Shown piece after piece: positions 27,097 to 35,222 of a stretch of 64,000 nt of DNA. The notes under the pieces are model-generated. The model was not told where the DNA came from. It was given only the letters and a program-made list of their open reading frames with translations, and did no database searches. The DNA comes from Bacteroidales bacterium (GTDB lineage: Bacteria > Bacteroidota > Bacteroidia > Bacteroidales > UBA932): assembly GCA_017959005.1 (NCBI GenBank), contig JAGDBO010000019.1, positions 62,001 through 126,000 on the forward strand. The letters run 5' to 3'. Made by a program: the position numbers and the translations under genes. Each line of letters opens with the position of its first letter. Within the stretch, counting starts at the first letter, position 1.

Positions 27097-29811
27097 TTAT
27101 TCAGCCTTGATAGCGGCCTGAGCGGCTGCAAGACGAGCAATTGGAACTCTGAACGGTGAGCATGAAACGTAGTTAACTCCAATTGCATGGAAGAACTCTA
27201 CGGATGCAGGGTCACCGCCGTGCTCTCCGCAGACACCGCACTTTAGAGTTGGGTTGGTAGAACGTCCACCCTTAACACCCATCTCAACGAGCTTACCTAC
27301 AGAGTCTTTATCTATGCTCTGGAACGGATCTGCAGCAATAATCTTCTTGTTGATGTAATCCTGCATGAATGCTCCAACGTCATCTCTTGAGAAACCGAAT
27401 GTCATCTGAGTAAGGTCATTGGTTCCGAATGAGAAGAACTGAGCGGTACGAGCCATTCTGTCAGACATGATGGCTGCTCTAGGAATCTCAATCATAGTAC
27501 CGAATGTGTACTTAATCTCAACACCTGTCTTCTTGTATACCTCGTCGTAAGCCTCTTCACAAATAGCCTTCTGGTTGTTAAGCTCTCTGTAGGAGATAGT
27601 TACAGGGATCATAATTTCTGGCCTAGGGTTACGACCCTCAGAAATCAACTGAGCGGTAGCAGTGAAGATTGCTCTGAACTGCATCTTTGAAATCTCAGGA
27701 TAAGAGATACCGAGACGTACTCCGCGGTGTCCCATCATAGGGTTAACCTCATGGAGTGCCTCGCCTCTATTCTCAACATCCTTCATAGAGATGTTCAACT
27801 CTTTTGCAAGCTCCTGTCTCTTCTCCTGGCTCTGAGGAACGAACTCATGCAAAGGTGGGTCCAACAGTCTGAATGTTACAGGCTTACCGTCCATAACCTT
27901 CATAGTTGCCTTTACAGACTCAATAACGTATGGCTCCAACTCGTCAAGTGCCATTCTTCTCTCTGCAGTAGTGTTGGAGAGAATCATCTTTCTCAGTTTA
28001 GAAAGCGGCTCCTCAGAGTTCTTTCCGTAGAACATATGCTCAATACGGAACAGACCAATTCCCTCAGCACCAAAGTTGAGAGCTGTCTGAGCGTCATCCG
28101 GGTTATCTGCGTTGGTTCTGACACCAAGTTTTCTGTACTTGTCAACTATCTTCATGTACTCAACAAAGCTCTTGTTCTCAGAAGCGTTAACGGTTGGAAC
28201 CGGCTGATCATAAACCAGTCCGCGGCTTCCGTTGAGTGAGAATACGTCACCCTCTTTGTATGCCTTGTCCCCGATAGTCATAGTCTTGGTGAGCATGTTG
28301 ATATGCACTGCATCGCAACCAACAATACAGCACTTACCCCAACCTCTGGCAACAAGCGCAGCGTGTGAAGTCATACCACCTCTTGCGGTAAGCAGACCGT
28401 CTGCTGCTCTCATACCCTCAACATCCTCAGGGTTAGTCTCTTCTCTGACGAGAATCACTTTCTCCTTTCTTGCTGCTGCCTCAACTGCTGCCTCCGGGGT
28501 GAATACTATCTTCCCGACAGATCCACCAGGGCCTGCAGGAAGTCCCTGAGCTATAGGAGTAAACTTCTTCTCAGCTGTAGAATCCAATACCGGGTGAAGA
28601 ATCTCATCCAACTGTTTAGGTGCAACTCTGAGCACTGCAGTCTTCTCATCTATAAGGCCTTCACCAAGCATATCCATTGCCATATTCAAAGCAGCAAGAC
28701 CAGTTCTCTTACCAACACGGCACTGGAGCATCCAGAGTTTGCCGTCCTGAATTGTGAACTCAAGATCCTGCATATCACGGAAGTGCTTCTCCAGATTCTG
28801 CTGAATTGTATTAAGCTGATTATAAACCTCAGGCATAGCCTTCTCCAGAGAGAGGAGGTTCTGGTTATGCTCGTTCTTAGTTGCATCGTTAAGAGGGTTA
28901 GGAGTTCTGATACCTGCTACAACGTCCTCGCCCTGAGCGTTAATCAGCCACTCACCGTAGAATTTGTTCTCTCCGGTTGCAGGGTTACGGGAAAATGCAA
29001 CACCTGTTGCTGAGTTCTCACCCATATTACCGAATACCATACTCTGTACGGAAACTGCTGTTCCCCAAGTATCCGGAATGCCCTCTATCTTTCTGTAAGC
29101 CACAGCTCTCTTACCGTTCCAGGATTTGAACACGGCTGCAATACCGCCCCAAAGCTGATCCATTGCGTTATCCGGGAATGGCTTGCCGAGCTCCTGCTTT
29201 ACTCTAACTTTGAAGTCCTCGCAAAGAGCCTTGAGGTCTTCCTCTGTAAGATCTGTATCTGAAGCATAACCCTTATCCTTCTTAACCTTTGCAAGCATTC
29301 TGTCCAACTGAACGCGGATTCCGTTACCGTCCTCAGGCTCAATGCCTTCTGCCTTCTCCATTACAACGTCTGAATACATCATAATAAGACGGCGGTATGC
29401 ATCATATACAAAACGAGGATTCTTTGTTGCCTCAATAAGTCCAGGGATTGTCTCGGAGCAGAGACCAATGTTCAAAACGGTCTCCATCATACCAGGCATA
29501 GAACTTCTGGCACCGCTACGGCAAGAAACTAAGAGAGGATTCTTTGGATCTCCAAACTTTCTACCCATTATCTCCTCAGTAGCCTTAAGAGCTGCATTAA
29601 CCTCAGCCTCAAGACCTTCTGGAAACTTACATCCAAGATCATAATACTCGTTGCAAGTATCTGTGGTGATAGTGAATCCTGCAGGTACAGGAATTCCCAA
29701 CTTACACATCTCAGCCAGGTTGGCACCCTTGCCACCCAACTCATTTCTCATAGAGCCGTCACCATCGGCATTCACACCGCCAAAGCGGTAAACTCTTTTA
29801 ATTTCTGCCAT
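27097..29811 (-). CDS. ppdK: Pyruvate, phosphate dikinase
   Basis: 904 residues, standard for the family. The N-terminal ATP-grasp part begins with ELGGKGANLAEM. The swivelling phosphohistidine domain has GGMTSHAALVARGWGKCC, with the catalytic His around residue 455. The C-terminal PEP/pyruvate barrel includes GAEGIGLFRIEHMF, GTMIEIPRAA and CGVCGEHGGDP. It interconverts PEP, AMP and PPi with pyruvate, ATP and phosphate; in anaerobic Bacteroidota it commonly serves PPi-linked glycolysis. No PPDK regulatory kinase gene is near. It stands alone with a good promoter and a leader of about 55 bases. Confidence 0.97.
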   Translation of the reverse strand: MAEIKRVYRFGGVNADGDGSMRNELGGKGANLAEMCKLGIPVPAGFTITTDTCNEYYDLGCKFPEGLEAEVNAALKATEEIMGRKFGDPKNPLLVSCRSGARSSMPGMMETVLNIGLCSETIPGLIEATKNPRFVYDAYRRLIMMYSDVVMEKAEGIEPEDGNGIRVQLDRMLAKVKKDKGYASDTDLTEEDLKALCEDFKVRVKQELGKPFPDNAMDQLWGGIAAVFKSWNGKRAVAYRKIEGIPDTWGTAVSVQSMVFGNMGENSATGVAFSRNPATGENKFYGEWLINAQGEDVVAGIRTPNPLNDATKNEHNQNLLSLEKAMPEVYNQLNTIQQNLEKHFRDMQDLEFTIQDGKLWMLQCRVGKRTGLAALNMAMDMLGEGLIDEKTAVLRVAPKQLDEILHPVLDSTAEKKFTPIAQGLPAGPGGSVGKIVFTPEAAVEAAARKEKVILVREETNPEDVEGMRAADGLLTARGGMTSHAALVARGWGKCCIVGCDAVHINMLTKTMTIGDKAYKEGDVFSLNGSRGLVYDQPVPTVNASENKSFVEYMKIVDKYRKLGVRTNADNPDDAQTALNFGAEGIGLFRIEHMFYGKNSEEPLSKLRKMILSNTTAERRMALDELEPYVIESVKATMKVMDGKPVTFRLLDPPLHEFVPQSQEKRQELAKELNISMKDVENRGEALHEVNPMMGHRGVRLGISYPEISKMQFRAIFTATAQLISEGRNPRPEIMIPVTISYRELNNQKAICEEAYDEVYKKTGVEIKYTFGTMIEIPRAAIMSDRMARTAQFFSFGTNDLTQMTFGFSRDDVGAFMQDYINKKIIAADPFQSIDKDSVGKLVEMGVKGGRSTNPTLKCGVCGEHGGDPASVEFFHAIGVNYVSCSPFRVPIARLAAAQAAIKAE

Positions 29812-29871
29812 TGTTATTTTAGTTAGTATTAATAATCAAACCCAAGCCAACCATCATCAGCCGGCGAATCA

Positions 29872-29904
29872 CAAAAATATAAAAAATTCCCTGAAAATTG
29901 CAAA
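29872..29904 (-). promoter_or_regulatory. Promoter of ppdK
   Basis: On the minus strand TTTG (29901-29904), a 21-base spacer and TATTTTTG (29872-29879). The spacer is one to two bases longer than usual. Confidence 0.6.
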
Positions 29905-29927
29905 AATCAGAAGCCCTACCCCTCAAT

Positions 29928-30644
29928 TTATATCTTATCGTAACCCTTAGTGAACTTAACCCAATAGTATTTAAGTGGATTAGTGTACTTCAGAAGTTTC
30001 CACGGGCGGCTGCTGTGCGGCCTGTGAATCACCTTCAGAGAGGTAAACAGGTAGTTCTTAAAACCCTTATTTAAAGACTCGTGTGATATTGTAACGTCAT
30101 ACCAGTTCTTAGTCTCATCAAGCTCATGGAAATCAAAGGCAGCAAGAAATGCCGGAGTAAGCAGAGAGCAGCAGAAACTGCAATGTTTCTTACTCTCAAA
30201 AACACCCTCCTTCATCTTCTTGGCATAGAGATACGGGTAGTTAACCTCACCCTGGTCATCCACGGTAACCGCCGCAGCAATACCGCAGTCTGTACGCTCA
30301 GAAGCCCCGTTAAACAACTCCTGCAGAGTGTTCCTCTCCACCACTACGTCAGACTCTACAATCTCCAGTCCGTAATCCGCAGCTAGCGCCTCCTGCTGAG
30401 AGTGTTGCAGCACCAGCAGATAGTTTGGAGAAGGATGAGATGTCATAGATGAAAGGTTAATCAACTCAAAACCCAACTCCTTGGATGCCTCTTCCAACCG
30501 AGCTGTATTTTCCGGCGTACTGAAGTCATTGTAAACCACATACTTAAACGGTACACTAATTTCAGACTCCATAACCGCCTTAATGGTCTGCAAAGTCAGT
30601 TCAATAGAATCCTTAACTGGAGTTATAATCCTTAAACCTTTCAT
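29928..30644 (-). CDS. Family 2-like glycosyltransferase
   Basis: 238 residues with a GT-A-like N-terminus (RIITPVKDSIELTLQTI, YVVYNDFSTPENT) and an acidic ESDVVVE motif in the place of the DxD signature. A CSFCC cysteine cluster is near residue 157. There is no signal peptide or membrane anchor. It follows the MORN-repeat gene after 13 bases on the same strand. The sugar and acceptor cannot be predicted; the atypical DxD means catalytic activity is likely but not certain. Confidence 0.75.
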   Translation of the reverse strand: MKGLRIITPVKDSIELTLQTIKAVMESEISVPFKYVVYNDFSTPENTARLEEASKELGFELINLSSMTSHPSPNYLLVLQHSQQEALAADYGLEIVESDVVVERNTLQELFNGASERTDCGIAAAVTVDDQGEVNYPYLYAKKMKEGVFESKKHCSFCCSLLTPAFLAAFDFHELDETKNWYDVTISHESLNKGFKNYLFTSLKVIHRPHSSRPWKLLKYTNPLKYYWVKFTKGYDKI

Positions 30645-30657
30645 AAAAACAAATTTA

Positions 30658-31974
30658 CTATTTCTTCTCTACCTCCACATCATTCTTAAACTCAACGGAT
30701 TTAGACGTGCCGTCCTTATAGTACCACACAGCAAAACCCTCTTTTACTCCGTTCACATAGTTAGCAAGCAACTTTCTACCGTCCTTATAGAAGTACGTTC
30801 CGGGACCGTTAGCCTTACTATCTTTCATCTCTCCCTCATATCTATCTCCGTTAGCAAACTTTATAATTCCAAAACCGTGAATATGTCCGTTTTTCCATTC
30901 ACCATCGTAAGAAGAGCCATCCGGAGAAGATGCTATGCCTTTGCCGTTTGGCATATCCTCTTTCCACTCTCCCACATACTTTTTGCTATCCGGGAACCAG
31001 CAAGTACCCTGCCCATCTCTCTTATCATTCTTCCACTCTCCCTCATACTTGCCGCCGTCTCCATACTGGCACACTCCGTATCCATCTCTCAGATCTGCCT
31101 TCCACTGACCGTCATAGTGACCTCCGTCTATAAAGTGAGCAATGCCCTTCCCCTCTCTGCAACCGTTAGCCCACTCGCCCTCATATACATAACCGTTTGT
31201 CTTAGTGAGAGTTCCAACGCCGTGCTTAACATCGTTCTTATACTCTCCCACATATTTGTTTCCGTCATTGTAGAAGGTAGTTCCTACACCCTCTCTATTT
31301 CCATCTTTCCACTCACCCTCATATCTCTCTCCATCTGAGAATTTATATACTCCATATCCAGTCCTCTTATTGTTAACCCATTCACCCTCATAAATATCTC
31401 CGTTATGGAACTTGTAAACTCCCTTTCCGTTCTTAAGGTCAAACGCCCAATCTCCCTCATACATATCTCCGTTCGTATAGAAGAACTTTCCCTTTCCGCT
31501 GATAAAATGTTTACTCCACTCTCCCTCATACCTGTTACCGTCTGCATAGTAATATATTCCAAAACCGTCTCTTAGCCCATCCTTAAACTCACCCTCATAT
31601 CTGTCTTTGTTTGCATAATAAAAGATACCCTTACCGCAGACCTCATCATCCTTCCACTCACCCACATACTTACCGCCGTCATCATATGTATAGGTACCCA
31701 TACCGTTCTTCATATTGCTTCTCCATTCTCCGTCATACTGATTATCTCTCTTCCCCTCATAAAAAACACCGTGCCCATCCTTTAAGACTATACCGTTCAC
31801 AATCTTAACCTGACCTACATAAGTTCCTGCCTCCTCGTGGATTATAGTATCCTTAGGAGTCTGAGCCATTGCCAAAGATGGCATAGCTACAGAGAACAAA
31901 ACAAACGCAACAGCAAACAGAGCCAAAGAAAAACCTCTTCTGCTCAAACGGATTTTATAAGAATAATTATTCAT
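30658..31974 (-). CDS. Exported MORN-repeat protein
   Basis: 438 residues from the ATG at 31974; the longer frame starts at a TTG. Residues 1-38 form a signal peptide ending SLAMAQ. After a short lead the chain is 14 consecutive 23-residue MORN repeats of the form YEGEWKDG..GxGxxxxxDG, then a degenerate fifteenth and a charged tail. MORN repeats fold as elongated beta-hairpin stacks and often bind lipid or protein. In this phylum exported versions are usually of unknown role. It lies between hydF and a glycosyltransferase on the same strand. Confidence 0.92.
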   Translation of the reverse strand: MNNYSYKIRLSRRGFSLALFAVAFVLFSVAMPSLAMAQTPKDTIIHEEAGTYVGQVKIVNGIVLKDGHGVFYEGKRDNQYDGEWRSNMKNGMGTYTYDDGGKYVGEWKDDEVCGKGIFYYANKDRYEGEFKDGLRDGFGIYYYADGNRYEGEWSKHFISGKGKFFYTNGDMYEGDWAFDLKNGKGVYKFHNGDIYEGEWVNNKRTGYGVYKFSDGERYEGEWKDGNREGVGTTFYNDGNKYVGEYKNDVKHGVGTLTKTNGYVYEGEWANGCREGKGIAHFIDGGHYDGQWKADLRDGYGVCQYGDGGKYEGEWKNDKRDGQGTCWFPDSKKYVGEWKEDMPNGKGIASSPDGSSYDGEWKNGHIHGFGIIKFANGDRYEGEMKDSKANGPGTYFYKDGRKLLANYVNGVKEGFAVWYYKDGTSKSVEFKNDVEVEKK

Positions 31975-32022
31975 ATCAAAAATATATTCAATAAAACACC
32001 CCAAAAAGGGCTTGTAAAAATA

Positions 32023-33249
32023 CTAAAAATTAGTCAAAAGCCTCAAAAAACGCTTAAACCCCTCAACCGTAAACAGCCCGTTCATATAGGCCAGTGCCAG
32101 CCCGTAGTTTGTAACAGGCACCCCCTTCTCCACAAACGGCCTCAGTCTCTCTCTTATAACTCTCGATGTCACAACGCATCCCCCGCATTGCACCACCAGC
32201 GCATATCTGCTACCGTTCTCCCCATCTTCTACAACTCCCTCAATGTTATCAACACCACTCACAAACTCAAACTCCAACTTTTTTCCCGTCACCTTTCTCA
32301 TCAGCGCCGGTATCTTTACCCTCCCGATATCTTCACAAGTTGATCTGTGAGAGCAAGATTCCAATATCAACACTCTGTCTCCATCTGAAAGTGATGCAAT
32401 CTTTTCTACTCCCGATAGATACATCTCAAACGGCCCTTTCAACCTTGCCAACAATATACTGAAACTGCCAAGCGGAACATCAGAAGGCACTACAGAAGCA
32501 ACCTCCTTAAAGGCCTGGCTGTCACACACTACCAGCTTAAACCCATACTCATTCTTCCCCATTGGAAACATCCCGGAAACCTCCAACGGTTGGCACACCG
32601 TTACAACACCCCTATTATCCAACACGCTCCTAATTCCCATAACCTCAGGCAGTATCAGCCTCCCCTCCGGAGCCTCTCCATCTATAGGACATACAAACAG
32701 CACCCTATCCCCTTCATTCACAATCCCATCCAACAGTCCCTTACTTTTATGAAGTTTGTTTAGTTCTTCCGCTATTAATCCCAATAACTCATCAACATTC
32801 CCTCCAATTGTGCAGGAAAAACGCACAACAGAGCAGCCACACTCTTCCGCTAAAGCAGCCAACACGTCATCGCTCAATGACTCAATATCTTCCTGATTAT
32901 GAACCAGTATAAACGGCACACGTTTCTCCTTAAGGACCTTAATCAACCTCCTGTCATCTTCCGTCAACCCGCCTCCTGTAAACACCACCAGCGCCAGGTC
33001 CGCATAACCTGCTGCAGAAAGACTCTTCTCCACGCGCAATACACCCAACTCCCCAACATCATCAATACCCGCAGTATCAATTACATTGCACGGTCCTACC
33101 CCAAAAATTTCCATCCTCTTACGCACAGGATCCGCCGTTGTTCCCGCCACATCAGAAACAATAGCCACCTTCTGTCCAACCAGCATATTAACTAATGAAC
33201 TCTTCCCCACATTCCTTCTCCCCACCACCACAATATTCTTAACTTCCAT
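32023..33249 (-). CDS. hydF: [FeFe]-hydrogenase maturation GTPase HydF
   Basis: 408 residues, usual length. The GTPase domain has G1 GRRNVGKSS at 10-18, an effector loop SDVAGTTADPV and G3 DTAGIDD. A central dimerisation part follows. The C-terminal iron-sulfur region has Cys299-x-His301 and, 52 residues on, QCGGC at 354-358. The family motif is CxH followed by HCxxC, so the usual His before the Cys pair is Gln354 here. HydF is the scaffold that delivers the 2Fe subcluster to HydA. HydE, HydG and the hydrogenase are not in the window. The MORN gene follows after 48 bases. Confidence 0.9.
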   Translation of the reverse strand: MEVKNIVVVGRRNVGKSSLVNMLVGQKVAIVSDVAGTTADPVRKRMEIFGVGPCNVIDTAGIDDVGELGVLRVEKSLSAAGYADLALVVFTGGGLTEDDRRLIKVLKEKRVPFILVHNQEDIESLSDDVLAALAEECGCSVVRFSCTIGGNVDELLGLIAEELNKLHKSKGLLDGIVNEGDRVLFVCPIDGEAPEGRLILPEVMGIRSVLDNRGVVTVCQPLEVSGMFPMGKNEYGFKLVVCDSQAFKEVASVVPSDVPLGSFSILLARLKGPFEMYLSGVEKIASLSDGDRVLILESCSHRSTCEDIGRVKIPALMRKVTGKKLEFEFVSGVDNIEGVVEDGENGSRYALVVQCGGCVVTSRVIRERLRPFVEKGVPVTNYGLALAYMNGLFTVEGFKRFLRLLTNF

Positions 33250-33336
33250 AACGCAAAACCATTATCTTTTCATTTCTTTCCACAAAGATGCAGATTTTGC
33301 TCCAGATAAAAAACTTGTATCTTTTCACAGTATGTA

Positions 33337-33891
33337 TTACATTTGCTCCCAGAAAGGCATGTTACTTGGAAGAGCGGAAAGGTCTGCCGCCGACCCGTAT
33401 ACGGGAGAAAGTATGAGGAGCTGGCCGTCCTCACGAGTAGCTTGCCTTTTCATTTTTTCTAAACCCTCTTGATCTATCTGCCTCCATCCAACTACTTCGA
33501 TATGTTCTCTTATTTGGTATAAATCAATTACAACAACAGAATTCAACTCTCCAGTATGAATTGCAACTTTATAATCTGGATGAGTTATCGGCTGTGTAGC
33601 CCCGTGCATATTAGGTGTATACAAGGCCTGTTTTAGTATATTACGACTGCTTTCCGGAGAGAGTTCTGGATGGCTTTTCATATTCTTGATAAAGATGTTT
33701 TTCTTTATTATCAGAGGTCTATTATTTGCTCCGATTGCTTTATCAAGAATTCTGGAAATGGGAGGTAACTCCACGTTTCTCTTACCGAAACGGAATTCAT
33801 CATCCACTATTTCATCTATACTTCTTATTTTTTCAATTATAAGATTACCATATTCATCTATTGGATTTCCCTGATTATCTTCAAGTACCAT
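33337..33891 (-). CDS. PBECR-type (barnase/EndoU/colicin-like) nuclease-domain protein
   Basis: 184 residues, no signal peptide. Residues ~45-170 resemble the nuclease-like domains found at the ends of giant polyvalent proteins of Bacteroides phages and conjugative elements: FIKNMKSHPELSPESSRNIL, then HPDYKVAIHTGE, then IEVVGWRQIDQEGLEKMKRQA and EDGQLLILSP. Here the domain is in a small free-standing protein. It lies 30 bases downstream of the first 52-residue membrane-protein gene on the same strand. The family placement is from memory of the pattern; RNase activity is an inference, and no immunity gene of known type is adjacent. Confidence 0.6.
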   Translation of the reverse strand: MVLEDNQGNPIDEYGNLIIEKIRSIDEIVDDEFRFGKRNVELPPISRILDKAIGANNRPLIIKKNIFIKNMKSHPELSPESSRNILKQALYTPNMHGATQPITHPDYKVAIHTGELNSVVVIDLYQIREHIEVVGWRQIDQEGLEKMKRQATREDGQLLILSPVYGSAADLSALPSNMPFWEQM

Positions 33892-33921
33892 AATTATTTG
33901 AGTTATCTATCATCACATCAC

Positions 33922-34080
33922 CTATCCCTGATATCCGCTCCTAAATCCTTCCATAAACGCCCCCCAGTTAGAGATCACCTCCATCACAAACCAAGTAAAC
34001 GCTGCAACAACTAGTAGAATAATGAGTTTCCACTTGTTCTCCTTCACAAAAGAGAGAACCTTTTTCATCATTTCTTTCAT
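33922..34080 (-). CDS. 52-residue single-pass membrane protein, copy 1
   Basis: Too short for many gene callers. It begins MKEMMKKVLSF, has a basic N-terminus, one transmembrane helix at about 19-36 (LIILLVVAAFTWFVMEV) and ends WGAFMEGFRSGYQG. A canonical Shine-Dalgarno GGAGGA lies 10 bases upstream, unusual in this window. A near-identical copy is at 34756-34914; conservation of frame, length and both ends in the two copies supports a real gene. It is predicted to sit in the inner membrane with an N-in topology. Function unknown. Confidence 0.75.
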   Translation of the reverse strand: MKEMMKKVLSFVKENKWKLIILLVVAAFTWFVMEVISNWGAFMEGFRSGYQG

Positions 34081-34093
34081 CTTTCTTTCCTCC
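33947..34093. repeat. Direct repeat, copy 1 (147 bp)
   Basis: Covers most of the copy 1 membrane-protein gene plus its ribosome-binding site. It matches 34781-34926 with only four substitutions and a one-base deletion. Homology stops just outside, within the gene's last codons and just beyond the ribosome-binding site. Confidence 0.9.
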
Positions 34094-34168
34094 AATAATT
34101 TAGGTTATTAATAGTTTTAAACTTCATTCAGATTCATCCAATAATTTTTTCCTTTATCATAGGATTTC

Positions 34169-34772
34169 TCAACTCCTTTTAATAACTTTGCAAACAGAAG
34201 TTGTAAGGGAGTTCATGCGGGTTTGTGAAGTTGTGCCGCATTGTTCTTCACGGAGCGATTCCTTAGCAGTTTCGGCAGACTGTTTAACTGTAGTATGGCG
34301 GTTATACACTTCTTTTTTATTAGCACCGTAGGATGTTTTAAAAACTCCTGCGGTGTTAATGTTCCAGAGGGTCCCATCTCCCGAAAGTTCAATCATTAAT
34401 GTATTGTTGTGCTCATCTTTGAGTTGTAGCATATATGTTTGATTGCCATCTCGTATCTTTCCCTCCTTAATGACTTCGTAATTCTTTGCCACAGCCTCAA
34501 CAAACAGAATAACAGAGTCATAACCGGCGTCTCTTATCTCATCTCCGTGCCTTGCCTCAATATGCAACAAACCGTAACCTTCTTTAGTCTTCGGATTGAT
34601 AATAAGACCTTCACTGAGATAGATTGGTGATTGGTGCAGCCGTAAGTCCCGTGTCCTGAGTGATTTCTCCAAAAGCAATGCTCCCGTCGGACGCAAGCAC
34701 AAATTGCCGTCCGTTCTCATCTACTTCATCAGACAACTTGTAGGAGCATCCAAAATTACCTTCCGTATCCAT
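34169..34772 (-). pseudogene. Frameshifted PBECR-like/polyvalent-domain protein
   Basis: An ATG at 34772, inside the end of the copy 2 membrane-protein gene, opens a frame (MDTEGNFGCSYKLSDEVD...) that stops at 34611 after 53 residues. The rest of the domain continues in another frame to 34169. The frames part at a tandem 7-base duplication, GATTGGT twice at 34622-34635. Removing one copy gives a clean 198-residue protein reading GLTAAPIYLSEGLI across the join. The restored protein (HIEARHGDEIRDAGY, YMLQLKDEHNNTLMIELSGDG, WNINTAGVFKTSYG) resembles a domain common in Bacteroides mobile-element polyvalent proteins, often annotated as a putative endoribonuclease. Confidence 0.8.
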
Positions 34773-34914
34773 TATTAAACCCTTCCATAAACGCCCCCCA
34801 GTTAGAGATAACCTCCATCACAAACCAAGTAAACACTGCAACAATCAGTAGAATAATGAGTTTCCACTTGTTCTCCTTCACAAAAGAGAGAACCTTTTTC
34901 ATCATTTCTTTCAT
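34756..34914 (-). CDS. 52-residue single-pass membrane protein, copy 2
   Basis: Same length and design as copy 1: MKEMMKKVLSF, a helix with LIILLIVAVFTW, and an end WGAFMEGFNNGYGR. It differs at a few residues in the helix and at the C-terminus. GGAGGA precedes the ATG by 9 bases. It has a good promoter at 34949-34980 and overlaps the start of the frameshifted nuclease-like gene by 17 bases, so the two were made as a coupled pair. Function unknown. Confidence 0.75.
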   Translation of the reverse strand: MKEMMKKVLSFVKENKWKLIILLIVAVFTWFVMEVISNWGAFMEGFNNGYGR

Positions 34915-34926
34915 CTTTCTTCCTCC
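34781..34926. repeat. Direct repeat, copy 2 (146 bp)
   Basis: Partner of 33947-34093, offset by 834 bases. It covers the copy 2 membrane-protein gene and its ribosome-binding site. Flanking sequences are unrelated to those of copy 1. Confidence 0.9.
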
Positions 34927-34948
34927 CGATAGTAAAATTTAAATCGGC

Positions 34949-34980
34949 CAAATATAACGCACAACTCCCTGCCCACCAAG
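34949..34980 (-). promoter_or_regulatory. Promoter of the two-cassette unit
   Basis: On the minus strand CTTG (34977-34980), a 20-base spacer and TATATTTG (34949-34956). The leader to the copy 2 start is about 30 bases. No clear promoter was seen ahead of copy 1, which may be read from this one. Confidence 0.6.
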
Positions 34981-35083
34981 CATTTGCGTACATTTGACTC
35001 TATTGTATGAAAGATTTGTACAATCCTCAAATTGTACCGTATGATTTACCGGAATGCCAGTGCAGATTGTTCAATTTGATGCA

Positions 35084-35121
35084 TAAAAAGAGCTCGGCAC
35101 TTTATGGTACCGAGCACTCTT
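35084..35121 (-). terminator. Possible second terminator downstream of the fimbrillin-like gene
   Basis: A hairpin with AAGAG/CTCTT and CTCGG/CCGAG pairing (35088-35121, 2-base bulge) is followed on the minus strand by a run of five T. It lies 44 bases beyond the stronger terminator. The 308 bases between the cassette and the fimbrillin-like gene (34915-35222) otherwise hold only the cassette promoter. Confidence 0.5.
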
Positions 35122-35164
35122 CTTTCTGTTGGATTTTTAGTTTACTCTTTGTCTCCCCGATAGA

Positions 35165-35200
35165 TAAAAAAAGCAGCAACCCTCAAATGAGAGTTGCTGC
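35165..35200 (-). terminator. Intrinsic terminator of the fimbrillin-like gene
   Basis: Minus-strand hairpin GCAGCAAC/GTTGCTGC (arms 35193-35200 and 35173-35180) with an inner CTC/GAG pairing, followed by seven T. It lies 22 bases past the stop codon. Confidence 0.85.
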
Positions 35201-35222
35201 AAAATAGTATAAAATGAAACCT

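Noticed and set aside
30658-31974. Regular 69-bp DNA periodicity that might suggest a CRISPR or satellite array
   Set aside because: It is explained fully by the 23-residue protein repeats of the MORN gene.
35007-35207. 66-residue plus-strand frame beginning near a TACATTTG box
   Set aside because: No matching -33 element, no recognisable protein pattern, and the frame contains both minus-strand terminator hairpins, so it is probably noise.
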